The notes below the pieces were generated by a model. That model was not told where the DNA came from. It searched no databases and was given only the letters and a program-made list of their open reading frames with translations. Shown here in pieces: positions 1 to 9,209 of a stretch of DNA of 64,000 nucleotides (its first letter is position 1; every line of letters starts with the position of its first letter). The translations under genes were made by a program, and so were the position numbers. The stretch spans positions 62,001-126,000 of the forward strand of contig NZ_QGTR01000007.1 of the NCBI RefSeq assembly GCF_003182275.1, written 5' to 3'. The DNA comes from Hoeflea marina. Its GTDB lineage: Bacteria > Pseudomonadota > Alphaproteobacteria > Rhizobiales > Rhizobiaceae.

Positions 1-628
1 ATGTGTGGTCGCGGTTGAGCGCGTCGCGCAATGCCGGGCTGAGCCGGACCAGATCGCCGGCCGTCATGTCGGCCATGTCGCGGAAATTGTCCTGGGCGTC
101 GACGATGGCGTAGAAATTGCCGCCATAGGCGACGTCGACGATGAGATCGCCGAGACCCGGACAGTGGGTCCTGAGGCCGGTCGAATGCAGGAAGGCCGGC
201 ACATTGGTGAGCCGCACCTCGGTGACCTTGCGGCCGGTCTGGGTGTAGCGGGCGACGATGCGGCCGGCCGGCGTGTCGATGGCCAGCACGCCCGGCTCGC
301 GCGGTCGCACCAGGCCGTTCTCGATCGCCATGGTCACCGTGCCGATGGTGCCGTGGCCGCACATCGGCAGGCAGCCGGAGGTCTCGATGAACAGGAAGCC
401 GATGTCGCAGTCGTCGCGGGTCGGCGGATACAGGATGGAGCCCGACATCATGTCGTGGCCGCGCGGCTCGAACATCAGCCCGGTGCGGATCCAGTCGAAC
501 TCGGCCAGGAAATGCGCCCGCCGCTCCAGCATGGTGGCGCCTTCGAGCAGCGGCCCGCCGCCGGCCACCAGCCGGACCGGATTGCCGCAGGTGTGGCCGT
601 CAATGCAGAAGAACGTGTTGCGCGCCAT
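1..628 (-). CDS. 4-hydroxyproline 2-epimerase (proline racemase family), C-terminus cut by window edge
   Basis: This cofactor-independent enzyme should interconvert trans-4-hydroxy-L-proline and cis-4-hydroxy-D-proline, the first step of hydroxyproline catabolism. About 209 residues are visible; family members have roughly 330, so the last third lies outside the window. The N-terminus carries the family CGNP motif (residues 14-17) and the first catalytic cysteine sits in MCGHGTIG near residue 90, preceded by SGCLP as in hydroxyproline epimerases rather than strict proline racemases. The second catalytic cysteine is not in view. The ATG at 626-628 lies 24 bases after the stop of the D-amino-acid dehydrogenase gene, so the two are probably one operon with the dehydrogenase acting on the epimerase product. 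The family is certain; the substrate is inferred. Confidence 0.9.
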   Translation of the reverse strand, partial: MARNTFFCIDGHTCGNPVRLVAGGGPLLEGATMLERRAHFLAEFDWIRTGLMFEPRGHDMMSGSILYPPTRDDCDIGFLFIETSGCLPMCGHGTIGTVTMAIENGLVRPREPGVLAIDTPAGRIVARYTQTGRKVTEVRLTNVPAFLHSTGLRTHCPGLGDLIVDVAYGGNFYAIVDAQDNFRDMADMTAGDLVRLSPALRDALNRDHT

Positions 629-652
629 GGAGTCCTCGGAGACGGATAGGGG

Positions 653-1900
653 TCAGAAACGGTCGGGCCGGAAAGGCCGAATGTCAATGGACGGCGCCTT
701 GCCCGCCACTAGATCGGCGGCTAGCCGGCCCATGGCGGCCGACTGGGTCAGTCCCAGATGACCGTTGCCGAAGGCGAGAATCACGCCCGGTGCGCCGGGC
801 AGTTCACCCATCACCGGCAGGCTGTCGGGCAAGGAGGGCCGATAGCCCATCCATTGCGTGCCGCCTTCCGGCTTGAGGCCGGGCAGAAATCTCGATGCCT
901 TGTCGAGAATGGTCCTGGCGCGGTCGAAATTGGGCGGCAGGTCGAGGCCTGCGAGTTCGACGGTTCCGGCGACCCGCAATCCGGTCTCGAGCGGCGTGAT
1001 GACGAAGCCGTGGCCGCCGAAGATCAACTGGCGGCGGACATCGAAGGCGCCCACCGGCAGGGTGGTGGCGTAGCCGCGCTCGGTCTCGAGCGGAATCCGG
1101 GGCCCGGTCAGGGAGCCGAGCAGCCGGGTCGACCATGCGCCGGCGGCGACGACGATGCGCGCGGCGGCGCGGCGGCTGCCATCCTCCATCACCAGCCGCG
1201 TGCCATAGCCGTCCCGTTCGAGCGCGCGAACGCCTGCGCGCTCGAAACGGGCTCCATGCCGCTCGGCATGATCCCAGAGCCTGAGCGCGAGGCTGTGGGG
1301 ATCGGAGACGGTCTTCCAGCCCGGCACGAAGGTGCCGGCGACAAAGCTCGGGGCCAGTCCCGGCTGCAGATCCGCCAGTTCGCCGCCGCGCAGATGCGCG
1401 ATGGCGATGCCGGCCTTCTCGCGGCGCTGCCAGCCGGGCGCCGCGGCGCGGAATTCCGTCTCGGATTCATAGAGCTCCAGCGATCCGTCATGACGGATCA
1501 TCGAGGACAGGCCGGCACGCTCATAGAGGGCGAGAGCCTCACGTTCCGCCAGCTGCATCAGGGACGCCTGCGCAAGGATGCTGGCCTCGACCCGCGACGG
1601 CTGGGAAGCGCGCCAGAACTGCCACAGCCAGGGGGTCAGCTTCGGCAGATAGGCAGGGCGGATGGCCAGCGGGCCCAACGGGTCGAGCAGCCAGCGCGGC
1701 GCCCTGCGCATGATCTTCGGCGAGGCCAGCGGCATGATGTCGGAAAAGGCGAGCGCAGCGGCGTTGCCCCGGCTGGTCTCCTCGGCGATGCCCGAACGGT
1801 CGAGCACCGTGACCTTGTGGCCGGCCTCGGCGAGCAGGGCCGCGGCGCTGACGCCAACTATGCCCGCGCCGATGACGATGACGTCACGCCCGTCGCTCAT
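653..1900 (-). CDS. FAD-dependent D-amino-acid dehydrogenase, probably D-hydroxyproline dehydrogenase (HypO-like)
   Basis: This 415-residue DAO-type flavoprotein begins MSDGRD and has the Rossmann dinucleotide motif GAGIVG at residues 11-16 and the C-terminal family block around GNGHLGLT. Its position just before the 4-hydroxyproline epimerase gene suggests it oxidises cis-4-hydroxy-D-proline to the pyrroline carboxylate, as HypO does in Sinorhizobium, passing electrons to the respiratory chain. The frame stays open upstream, but the ATG at 1898-1900 overlaps the stop codon of trhO in an ATGA arrangement and is the only start that gives a normal flavoprotein N-terminus, so translation is probably coupled. 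The alternative is a broad-specificity DadA-type D-amino-acid dehydrogenase. Confidence 0.85.
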   Translation of the reverse strand: MSDGRDVIVIGAGIVGVSAAALLAEAGHKVTVLDRSGIAEETSRGNAAALAFSDIMPLASPKIMRRAPRWLLDPLGPLAIRPAYLPKLTPWLWQFWRASQPSRVEASILAQASLMQLAEREALALYERAGLSSMIRHDGSLELYESETEFRAAAPGWQRREKAGIAIAHLRGGELADLQPGLAPSFVAGTFVPGWKTVSDPHSLALRLWDHAERHGARFERAGVRALERDGYGTRLVMEDGSRRAAARIVVAAGAWSTRLLGSLTGPRIPLETERGYATTLPVGAFDVRRQLIFGGHGFVITPLETGLRVAGTVELAGLDLPPNFDRARTILDKASRFLPGLKPEGGTQWMGYRPSLPDSLPVMGELPGAPGVILAFGNGHLGLTQSAAMGRLAADLVAGKAPSIDIRPFRPDRF

Positions 1901-2838
1901 CGGACCTCGCCTGACTTGCGCGCCGCCAGCATCTGCCGGTGGCGGATGCGGTAGCGGGCGCGGTCCTCCTCGCTGCGGCTGGCATGGCAGTGCGGGCAGG
2001 AGGCGCCTTCCTCGTAGAGCGGCGAGGCACGGTCCTTGGCGGTCTGCGGCGTCCTGCAGGCGCGGCACAGCGTGTCGTCGCCGATGCGCAGACCATGGGT
2101 GACGGAGACCCGCTCGTCAAAGACGAAGCAGGATCCCTCCCACAGGCTCTCCTCTTCAGGAACCTCCTCGAGATATTTGAGGATGCCACCCTTGAGATGG
2201 AAGACATTGTCGAAGCCCCTCGAGCGCATGAAGGCGGTGGCCTTCTCGCAGCGGATGCCGCCGGTGCAGAACATGGCGATGCGCTTGGGCGCGGTCTCGC
2301 TTTCGGGATCCAGTCCCGCCTGCTCGACCCAGGCGGGGAACTCGCGGAAGCTCTTCGTCTCCGGATCCACGGCGCGGGCAAACGAGCCGATGGCGACCTC
2401 ATAGTCGTTGCGGGTGTCGATGACGAGCGTGTCGGGATCGGCGATCAGCGCATTCCAGTCGCGCGGATCGACATAGGCGCCGACATTGACCAGTGGGTCG
2501 ATGCCCTCGACGCCCATCGTGACGATCTCCTTCTTCAGCCGCACTTTCATGCGTCGGAACGGCATTCTCGGCGCGTGGCTTTCCTTGTGCTCGAGATGCT
2601 CCAGTCCCGGAATGGAGCGGATATGGGCAAGCACCGCGTCGATGCCGGCGCGGTCGCCGGCGATGGTGCCGTTGATGCCTTCGGCCGCCAGCAGGATCGA
2701 CCCCTTCACCCCCAGGCCGCAGCAGAGTTGGGCCAGTGGCGCCTGCAGCGCCGGATGATCGGCGAGCCGGGCAAAGTGATAGAGCGCCGCCACGGTGACG
2801 GGCATGGTGGTGGTGGTGGTGGCGTCGGACATGGTCAT
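1897..2838 (-). CDS. trhO: tRNA uridine(34) hydroxylase (rhodanese-domain, TrhO/YceA)
   Basis: TrhO installs the oxygen-dependent 5-hydroxyuridine modification at the wobble position of tRNAs. The 313-residue protein has the N-terminal YceA-type domain (EGINGTIAG), then a rhodanese domain with the catalytic cysteine in MFCTGGIRC near residue 191, and a C-terminal cysteine-rich segment (CRAC and CPHC pairs) that may bind a metal. Start choice is uncertain: a TTG four codons upstream and a second ATG at 2830-2832 are in frame, and no strong ribosome-binding site separates them. Its stop overlaps the start of the downstream dehydrogenase gene, tying a tRNA-modification enzyme to a catabolic operon; this may simply be an accident of gene order. 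Confidence 0.9.
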   Translation of the reverse strand: MTMSDATTTTTMPVTVAALYHFARLADHPALQAPLAQLCCGLGVKGSILLAAEGINGTIAGDRAGIDAVLAHIRSIPGLEHLEHKESHAPRMPFRRMKVRLKKEIVTMGVEGIDPLVNVGAYVDPRDWNALIADPDTLVIDTRNDYEVAIGSFARAVDPETKSFREFPAWVEQAGLDPESETAPKRIAMFCTGGIRCEKATAFMRSRGFDNVFHLKGGILKYLEEVPEEESLWEGSCFVFDERVSVTHGLRIGDDTLCRACRTPQTAKDRASPLYEEGASCPHCHASRSEEDRARYRIRHRQMLAARKSGEVR

Positions 2839-3002
2839 GGCAAGCCGCAATAGCGCGTCTCATGTTGTCAGGCAATCGGTTGCGGCATCCTGCCGCCGGA
2901 CGGATGGGAGCGGGCGATGCCGGCGGGCGGCGCCGGCATGGACAATCCCGGGGCAAAGGTCTATGCGAAACGCCATCCCAATCGATTGAAAGGAACTGCA
3001 CC

Positions 3003-3641
3003 GTGGCTGACAAGACCAATGCCCTGCTGTCCATCCTGAAACTGCAGCCTGTCGTGCCGGTGCTGGTCATCGATGATGTCGCCACGGCCGTTCCGCTGGC
3101 ACGGGCGCTCGTCGCGGGAGGCCTGAAGGCCATCGAGATCACCTTGCGGACACCTGCGGCCCTCGATGCCATCCGCGCCGTCGCCAATGAGGTCGAGGGC
3201 GCGGTGCCCGGCGCCGGCACCATCCTCAATGCCCGCCAGTACGAAGAGGCGGTCGACGCCGGTTCTCGCTTCATCGTGTCGCCCGGCACAACGCTGGAAA
3301 TCCTCGAAGCCGCCCGCAAGTCGCGCGTGCCGCTGCTTCCGGGCGCGGCCACGGCCAGCGAAGTGATGGCGCTGCGCGAGGAAGGCTATACGGTCATGAA
3401 GTTCTTTCCCGCCGAACAGGCGGGCGGCGCAGCCTATCTCAAGTCGCTCTCCTCGCCGCTTGCAGGGTCCGTCTTCTGTCCCACCGGCGGCATCACGGCA
3501 CAGAATGCCGGCGATTACCTCTCGCTGCCCAACGTCATCTGCGTCGGCGGATCCTGGGTCGCGCCGAAGGCGATGGTCGAGGCCGGCGACTGGGACGGCA
3601 TCACCCGTCTGGCGATGGAAGCCTGCAAGCTCGCCCGCTGA
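3003..3641 (+). CDS. eda: 2-dehydro-3-deoxy-phosphogluconate (KDPG) aldolase
   Basis: This class I aldolase cleaves KDPG to pyruvate and glyceraldehyde 3-phosphate in the Entner-Doudoroff pathway; family members also act on 4-hydroxy-2-oxoglutarate. With the GTG start the protein has 212 residues, and the catalytic residues fall at the same numbers as in the E. coli enzyme: Glu45 (IEITLRT) and the Schiff-base Lys133 (VMKFFPAE). GTG at 3003 is preferred because GAAAGGAA lies at good spacing upstream; the frame is open further back but without family similarity. It is divergent from trhO and followed by a hairpin. No edd or zwf gene is next to it. Confidence 0.95.
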   Translation: MADKTNALLSILKLQPVVPVLVIDDVATAVPLARALVAGGLKAIEITLRTPAALDAIRAVANEVEGAVPGAGTILNARQYEEAVDAGSRFIVSPGTTLEILEAARKSRVPLLPGAATASEVMALREEGYTVMKFFPAEQAGGAAYLKSLSSPLAGSVFCPTGGITAQNAGDYLSLPNVICVGGSWVAPKAMVEAGDWDGITRLAMEACKLAR

Positions 3642-3656
3642 TCGACACCCCGGTGT

Positions 3657-3682
3657 GGTCCGTGCATTTGCATGCGCGGACC
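3657..3682 (+). terminator. hairpin after eda, possible terminator
   Basis: Two 11-base arms (3657-3667 and 3672-3682) pair at ten of eleven positions around a four-base loop, 15 bases after the eda stop. There is no T tract, so it may act as a 3' stabilising stem or a weak terminator. Confidence 0.4.
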
Positions 3683-3747
3683 GGCGTTCCTATCTGATGG
3701 GAAGGGTGGACCCCGTCCGCCGCCATCCAACAGGAGGATTGCCAGCC

Positions 3748-4446
3748 ATGTTCGACCCAAAAGCACTCTTGGACCAGTTTTTCGGAGCGCAGGTTCCCGG
3801 CACTCAAGGCACTGTCGGCGAGAAGGCCGGACAGGGGCTGCAGATGGCCAAGGACAATCCGCTCGCCACCGGGGCCATCGCCGCGGTGCTGCTGGGCACG
3901 GGTGCCGGACGGTCGCTGACCGGCTCGGCGCTGAAGCTGGGCGGCCTGGCCGTCGTCGCGGGCCTGGGATACCAGGCCTGGAAAAGCTACCAGGCCGGCG
4001 GCTCGCCGCAGCCCGCAGGTCCGGTCGCCGAGGCTCCAATCGCATTGCCGCCGAAGGATTCGGACTTCGCCGCCTCGACAGCTGGCGTGAACGCGACCTT
4101 CACCACGGCGCTGCTGCGGGTGATGCTGGCGGCGGCGCGGGCCGACGGCCATGTCGATGACGCGGAGCGGTCCCGGATCATCAGCCGTTTGTCCCTGGCG
4201 GGACTGGGCCCGGACGCAATGAGCTTTATCGAGGACGAATTGACCCTGCCTGTCGATCTCGACGGCATCGTCGCCCAGGCCGGCAACGAGGCCGAAAAAG
4301 TGGAGCTGTACACAGCTGCCCGGCTGGCGATTGATCCCGACACCCCTGCCGAGCATGTCTTTCTCAACCACCTGTCCGGGCGGCTCGGACTGTCCGAGGG
4401 TCTGATCGAGCATATCGAGGCCACGGTCTCGAGCGCGAAGGTCTGA
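3748..4446 (+). CDS. TerB-like / DUF533 family inner-membrane-associated protein
   Basis: This 232-residue protein has a Gly/Ala-rich hydrophobic segment at about residues 37-78 (GAIAAVLLGTGAG and LGGLAVVAGLGY), a proline-rich linker, and a helical C-terminal domain at about 105-232 with the acidic ARADGHVDDAE motif typical of TerB-type domains. DUF533 proteins are widespread in Proteobacteria, and their biochemical role is not settled; tellurite-resistance labels come only from domain similarity. The ATG at 3748 is preceded by AGGAGG at ideal spacing, so the start is secure. It appears monocistronic, between eda and dctB. Confidence 0.8.
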   Translation: MFDPKALLDQFFGAQVPGTQGTVGEKAGQGLQMAKDNPLATGAIAAVLLGTGAGRSLTGSALKLGGLAVVAGLGYQAWKSYQAGGSPQPAGPVAEAPIALPPKDSDFAASTAGVNATFTTALLRVMLAAARADGHVDDAERSRIISRLSLAGLGPDAMSFIEDELTLPVDLDGIVAQAGNEAEKVELYTAARLAIDPDTPAEHVFLNHLSGRLGLSEGLIEHIEATVSSAKV

Positions 4447-4633
4447 TCCCCCGCTCCGCCTGGCCTGATGGCGGGCGGACGGGCCGGGATCGGCTCTTTC
4501 TGCCCATCGGGCACGCGCCGTCCGAAGGTATCTCGGACCAGCGGGCTGAACCTTTGGCGACCCGATGAGGCAAACGGAAGGCCCGAGCGTTTTTGCGATT
4601 TCCCGGGACGCGGAAGCGCTCTAAGGTCCGGCA

Positions 4634-6418
4634 ATGCAGTCGCGCGCCTCCATTGAACGCCGGTTTCGCCTCGCCCGCTCGACGCTCTTCATCGTCTGGG
4701 CCCTGGCGTCGATGGCCGTTGTCTTCTGGTCCGTGCGCGCGGCCCATGACCGGGCCACGGTCGATGTGCTGCAGAAGGCGGGTGAAACGCTGTCCGTCCA
4801 GACGGAGACGCTGACCGGGGTTCTCGACAAATACCGGCTGATGTCGCCGCTGCTGTCGCGCCAGTCCTCGGTCGCTTCTCTGTTCATCCGCGATGGCGAC
4901 GGCAATCCGCAGGCGCTCGACGCGCGACACATGGCGCTGGAACTGGCCGGAATGTCGGCGGCCAAGGACGTGGCATTCCTCTTCCCCGACGGCGAGATCC
5001 TGGGGCATGCGCATGGCGCCTTTGTCGAAGACGGAGTCGGGCTGCATGAGTTGCTCGAGGCTGCACGGCAGGGGAGGCTGGGCCGCATGGCGCTGGCGCT
5101 GCCGGATGGCGAGCGAAGCTATGCGTTTTCCTCGGGCGTTCGCCGCAACGGCAGGCTCGTCGGGGTGGTCATCGTCTATGTGGATTTCTATCGGGTCGAG
5201 GCAGCCTGGGCGCTGTCGGCCTATCCGATTTTCGTCACCGACCGGGGCGGCACGGTGCTGCTGTCAAACCAGCCGGACTGGCTGCTGAAGCCAATCGGCC
5301 GGTTCAAGTCTGCCGCCGGCACGGAACCGGCGTTCAGATTCGGCGAGGGTCTGCAGAGCCGGATCGATCTGACGCGCAACCTGCCTTTGCTGGGCTGGGA
5401 CCTGCACGTGCTCGCAGATCCGGCGCCGGTCTTCGCCGCAAGGCTGTCGGCCGGCACCATCGCCACGCTTGCCTGTCTGATTGCCGGCTTGCTGGCACTC
5501 ATTGTGATGCGGCGCAACGAGAATGCCATCTTTCGCGCCCGCAGCGACCGCGCGACGGCGTTGCGGCTGGAGCGGCTGGTTCGCGACCGGACGCGCGCCC
5601 TGTCTGTGACCAACCAGTCGCTGTCGCGCGAGGTGGAGGTGCGGCGCACAGCCGAGACGCGCCTGCGCAAGACCCAGGCGGAGCTCATCCAGGCGGCGAA
5701 GCTGGCGGCGCTGGGACAGATGTCGGCGGCGCTGAGCCACGAATTCAACCAGCCGCTGGCAGCCATCCGGTCCTATGCCGACAATGCGGTCCGGTTTCTC
5801 GACCGTGGCGACACCGGGGAGGTGGCGGGGAATCTGGGTCGCATCAACAGCCTGATCGACCGCATGGCGGAACTGTCCAGAACGCTGCTGGCCTTCGCGC
5901 GCAAGCCTGGCATCATCACCGGCCCGGTGCCGCTCGGCCATGTTGTCGACGAGGCGCTGCTGCTTGCCCGGCCAAGCGCCCGGGCCGCGGGCGTGATGAT
6001 CGAGACGGCCGAAAGCCTCGCCCGGTTCCACGTCGAAGGCGGCCGCATCCGCCTGAGCCAGGTGTTCGTCAACCTGGTCAACAATGCCGTCGATGCGCTC
6101 ACGGGTCGCGGCGACGGATGCGTGCGGATCGAGGCGCGGGCCGATGGCGACATGGTGCTGGTCACGGTCAGCGACAACGGTCCGGGCATCGCGGCCGACG
6201 AAATCGGCCAGGTCTTCGATCCGTTCTTCACCACCAAGGGCGTCGGCGAGGGCATCGGCATCGGTCTTTCGATCGTCGACAACATCATCCGGGATTTCGG
6301 CGGATCGATACGGGTCTTCAACCGCGACGAGGGCGGCGCCTGTTTCGAGATCCGGCTGCGCGCAGCCGAAACGGACTCCGGAACCGACAAGGGAGCGGTT
6401 GCCGCCGGTGCGGGCTGA
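4634..6418 (+). CDS. dctB: C4-dicarboxylate sensor histidine kinase
   Basis: DctB senses periplasmic dicarboxylates (succinate, malate, fumarate) and phosphorylates DctD. The 594-residue protein has a first membrane helix at about 16-34, a long periplasmic double-PAS sensor region at about 40-270, a second helix at about 275-292, a coiled linker, and the kinase core: phospho-acceptor His369 in SALSHEFNQP, N box LVNNAVDAL, and ATP-lid motifs DNGPGIA and GEGIGIGLSIV. Length and architecture match rhizobial DctB. dctD follows after a short gap and a TRAP operon follows that, so here the pair probably controls a TRAP carrier and not the DctA permease. Confidence 0.92.
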   Translation: MQSRASIERRFRLARSTLFIVWALASMAVVFWSVRAAHDRATVDVLQKAGETLSVQTETLTGVLDKYRLMSPLLSRQSSVASLFIRDGDGNPQALDARHMALELAGMSAAKDVAFLFPDGEILGHAHGAFVEDGVGLHELLEAARQGRLGRMALALPDGERSYAFSSGVRRNGRLVGVVIVYVDFYRVEAAWALSAYPIFVTDRGGTVLLSNQPDWLLKPIGRFKSAAGTEPAFRFGEGLQSRIDLTRNLPLLGWDLHVLADPAPVFAARLSAGTIATLACLIAGLLALIVMRRNENAIFRARSDRATALRLERLVRDRTRALSVTNQSLSREVEVRRTAETRLRKTQAELIQAAKLAALGQMSAALSHEFNQPLAAIRSYADNAVRFLDRGDTGEVAGNLGRINSLIDRMAELSRTLLAFARKPGIITGPVPLGHVVDEALLLARPSARAAGVMIETAESLARFHVEGGRIRLSQVFVNLVNNAVDALTGRGDGCVRIEARADGDMVLVTVSDNGPGIAADEIGQVFDPFFTTKGVGEGIGIGLSIVDNIIRDFGGSIRVFNRDEGGACFEIRLRAAETDSGTDKGAVAAGAG

Positions 6419-6502
6419 CGCTGGACAAGCGGCGTTGTGCATGGTTTCAAGCACCACGGCGCCGGCACGGGCCGGCGGTCACTGGCGGATGGGGAGGACG
6501 GG

Positions 6503-7885
6503 ATGGTTGGATCGGTTGAATTGCGGCGGGAAGACCGCGTCGTTCATCTCATCGATGACGATGCCGACCTGCGCCATGCCCTGACCCAGTCACTGGAGCT
6601 GGAATCGCTGTGTGTCGTCAGTCATTCCAACGGCGACGACATCGCGGATCTGCCGTTGCGCTCGCTCTACGGCGTCATCGTCTCCGACATCCGCATGCCC
6701 GGCGCCAGCGGCCTCGATGTGATGCGAAATGTGCTGGCGGTTGACCCGACCATGCCTGTGATCCTGATCACCGGCCACGGCGACGTGCAGATGGCTGTGG
6801 ATGCGATGCGGGCGGGCGCCTATGATTTCATCGAGAAGCCGTTTGCAGCCAACCGGCTGTTCTCGGTGGTGGAGCGGGCTCTGGAAAAGCGCCGGCTGGT
6901 GCTCGAAAACCGGTCGCTGAGGAGCGCGCTCGAAGGCGCGGACGAACTTTCGGCACGGCTGGTTGGCCGCAATCCCGCAATCCAGCACCTCCGTGCCCAG
7001 ATCGCGGCCGTCGCGGGCACGGATGTCGATGTGCTGATCACCGGCGAGACCGGCGTCGGCAAGGAAGTGGTGGCGCGCGCGCTGCATGACTTCGGCCCGC
7101 GCAGCAAAGGCAATTTCGTCGCCATCAACTGCGCGGCGCTGCCGGCAGAGATCTTCGAATCCGAGTTGTTCGGTCATGAGGCGGGCGCCTTCACAGGGGC
7201 GCAGAAACTGCGCGTGGGCAAGCTGGAGCACGCCAATGGCGGCACCATCTTCCTCGACGAGATCGAATCCATGCCGATCGACCTGCAGGCCAAGCTGCTG
7301 CGCGCCATCGAGCAGCGCTCCGTCGAACGGCTGGGATCGAACCGATCGGTGACGCTCGACGTGCGCTTCGTCGCCGCGACCAAGGCGGATCTCGCCCGCG
7401 ATCCGGGCCGGTTCCGCGCCGACCTCTATTACCGGCTCAACGTGGTCACGCTGATGATTCCGGCCCTGCGGGAGCGCAAGGACGACATTCCGGTGCTGTT
7501 CTTTCACATGTGCCGCGAGGCCCGAGCCCGCTACCGGCGCGAAATCCCCGAAGTGACGCCGGCGCTGGAGGCCGGATTGGTGGCGCATGACTGGCCTGGG
7601 AACGTCCGCGAACTGCGCAATGCGGCCGATCGGTTCGTCCTCGGCATGTGGAGCGGCTTCGGACCGCTGACCGGTGAGCAGGCAGCGCCCGGCACGGGGC
7701 GGCTGTCGGAGCAGATGGACAGCTTCGAACGGTCGATCATCCAGGCGGAGATCGGCCGCAACGGCGGGGCCCTGAAGCCTACTTACGAGGCGCTGGGCAT
7801 CTCCCGCAAGGGGCTCTACGAGAAGATGCGCCGGCTGGGACTGTCTGCGGCCGAGACGTCCGACGGGTCGGCCGCTGCCCAATAG
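6503..7885 (+). CDS. dctD: C4-dicarboxylate response regulator, sigma-54 activator
   Basis: This NtrC-family regulator of 460 residues has a receiver domain with phospho-acceptor Asp62 (SDIRMPG) and switch lysine (EKPF), an AAA+ domain with Walker A GETGVGKE at about 181-188 and the sigma-54 contact loop GAFTGA at 228-233, and a Fis-type helix-turn-helix at the C-terminus. An ATG 22 codons earlier is in frame, but the start at 6503 has the strong GGGGAGGACGGG site just upstream and matches relatives that begin shortly before VHLIDDD. Its likely target is the sigma-54 promoter and palindrome directly downstream, ahead of dctP. Confidence 0.93.
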   Translation: MVGSVELRREDRVVHLIDDDADLRHALTQSLELESLCVVSHSNGDDIADLPLRSLYGVIVSDIRMPGASGLDVMRNVLAVDPTMPVILITGHGDVQMAVDAMRAGAYDFIEKPFAANRLFSVVERALEKRRLVLENRSLRSALEGADELSARLVGRNPAIQHLRAQIAAVAGTDVDVLITGETGVGKEVVARALHDFGPRSKGNFVAINCAALPAEIFESELFGHEAGAFTGAQKLRVGKLEHANGGTIFLDEIESMPIDLQAKLLRAIEQRSVERLGSNRSVTLDVRFVAATKADLARDPGRFRADLYYRLNVVTLMIPALRERKDDIPVLFFHMCREARARYRREIPEVTPALEAGLVAHDWPGNVRELRNAADRFVLGMWSGFGPLTGEQAAPGTGRLSEQMDSFERSIIQAEIGRNGGALKPTYEALGISRKGLYEKMRRLGLSAAETSDGSAAAQ

Positions 7886-7893
7886 CCAGGGCG

Positions 7894-7917
7894 CAATGGG
7901 TCGAATTCGACCCATTG
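7894..7917. promoter_or_regulatory. 24-bp perfect palindrome, probable DctD enhancer site
   Basis: CAATGGGTCGAA is followed immediately by its exact reverse complement, giving a perfect 24-bp dyad with no spacer. Its centre lies about 130 bases upstream of the start expected from the sigma-54 promoter, the usual distance for an NtrC-type activator. No T tract follows, which argues against a terminator for dctD. Binding by DctD is inferred from context. Confidence 0.7.
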
Positions 7918-8009
7918 ATTCTCCGGTCTGCCCTCACCGTTCCCGCCCTGGCCCGTTTCAGGCCGAACATCTGCAAGACTCCGCGACCAATCGCATGCCC
8001 GGATGCAAC

Positions 8010-8025
8010 TGGCACAGGCCTTGCA
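8010..8025 (+). promoter_or_regulatory. sigma-54 (RpoN) promoter of dctPQM
   Basis: TGGCACAGGCCTTGCA matches the consensus TGGCAC-N5-TTGCA/T exactly, with the invariant GG at 8011-8012 and GC at 8023-8024. Transcription should begin near 8036, giving a leader of about 130 bases before dctP. A sigma-54 activator gene and a palindrome lie immediately upstream. Confidence 0.9.
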
Positions 8026-8164
8026 AAGGTCTCCCGTGAACGCGATGGACGGGAGGACATCGGCGGAGGGTGGTCCGGATTCAGATCCGGGTTGTTCGGC
8101 TGGTTTCTCCCCGGTCGCTTCAGCAACCGTTCCGGGCCTTTCGGCCCACAGTGGAGGACTTCCT

Positions 8165-9169
8165 ATGAAAAACATTCTTCTCGGCGCAGTGTCCGCCGCC
8201 GCCCTGATGCTCGGCGCCAACGGCGCAATGGCTTCCGAAGGCTGCGATGACGGCGAAATGGTCATCAAGTTCAGCCATGTGGTGGCTGCCACCGGTCACC
8301 CCAAGGGCGACGCCGCGACAATGCTTGCCGCCCGCGTCAACAAGGAGATGGACGGCAAGGCCTGCATGGAGGTCTTCCCGAACTCCACCCTGTTCGATGA
8401 CGACAAGGTGCTCGAGGCTCTGCTTTTGGGCGACGTTCAGCTCGCCGCGCCTTCGCTGTCGAAGTTCGAGGCCTACACCCTCAAGTACCGCCTGTTCGAC
8501 CTGCCGTTCCTGTTCTCGAGCCTGAACGCCGTCGATACCTTCATCCAGAGCGATGACGGCAAGGGCCTGCTCACGGTGATGGAAGACGTCGGTTACACCG
8601 GTCTCGGCTACTGGTCGTCGGGTCTCAAGCAGTTCTCGGCCAACAAGCCGCTGCTGCTTCCTTCCGATGCCAACGGCCTCAAGTTCCGCATCCAGACCTC
8701 CGACGTGGCCGAAGCCATGATCGAGGCGATGGGCGGCTCGGCCCAGAAGCTGGCCTTCAAGGAAGTCTACGGCGCACTGCAGACGGGCGTCGTCGATGGT
8801 CAGGAGAACTCCTGGTCCAACATCTACACCCAGAAGTTCTTCGAGGTGCAGGACGGCGTGACCGAGACGAACCACCAGTTGCTCGCCTATCTGCTGGTCA
8901 CTTCGACGGAATGGCTCAACGGCCTCGAGCCGGAATTCCGCGACCAGTTCATGAAGATCGTCGACGAGGTGACGATGGAAGCCAACGCCAGCGTTGCCGC
9001 CACCGAAACCAAGAACCGCCAGAACATCATCGATGCCGGCGGCAAGATCGTCGAACTGACCCCTGAACAGCGTCAGGCCTGGGTCAACGCGATGAAGCCG
9101 GTGTGGAGCAAGTTCGAAGCCGATATCGGCCAGGACCTGATCGACGCGGCCGTGGCCTCCAACAACTAG
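8165..9169 (+). CDS. dctP: TRAP transporter periplasmic C4-dicarboxylate-binding protein
   Basis: DctP captures dicarboxylates in the periplasm for the DctQM permease. The 334-residue precursor starts with a Sec signal peptide (about 23 residues, ending AMA). The mature protein shows the family landmarks: a conserved arginine in LKFRIQTSDV expected to clamp the ligand carboxylate, and GVVDGQENSWSNIY further on. GGAGGA lies at good spacing before the ATG. The association with dctBD and a sigma-54 promoter supports succinate, malate or fumarate as ligands. A GC-rich stem follows the stop before dctQ. Confidence 0.93.
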   Translation: MKNILLGAVSAAALMLGANGAMASEGCDDGEMVIKFSHVVAATGHPKGDAATMLAARVNKEMDGKACMEVFPNSTLFDDDKVLEALLLGDVQLAAPSLSKFEAYTLKYRLFDLPFLFSSLNAVDTFIQSDDGKGLLTVMEDVGYTGLGYWSSGLKQFSANKPLLLPSDANGLKFRIQTSDVAEAMIEAMGGSAQKLAFKEVYGALQTGVVDGQENSWSNIYTQKFFEVQDGVTETNHQLLAYLLVTSTEWLNGLEPEFRDQFMKIVDEVTMEANASVAATETKNRQNIIDAGGKIVELTPEQRQAWVNAMKPVWSKFEADIGQDLIDAAVASNN

Positions 9170-9179
9170 GCTCAAAGCA

Positions 9180-9209
9180 ACCGGGTCCGGCCTGATGGCC
9201 GGGCCCGGT
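9180..9209 (+). other. intergenic stem-loop between dctP and dctQ
   Basis: Two 13-base arms (9180-9192 and 9197-9209) pair with one mismatch around the loop TGAT, with no T tract. Such stems between dctP and dctQ probably stabilise the upstream message so the binding protein is made in excess of the permease; that role is inferred. Confidence 0.6.

Noticed and set aside
7894-7917. The palindrome after dctD read as a rho-independent terminator
   Set aside because: It has no loop and no T tract and lies at enhancer distance from a sigma-54 promoter, so a protein-binding site is the better reading.
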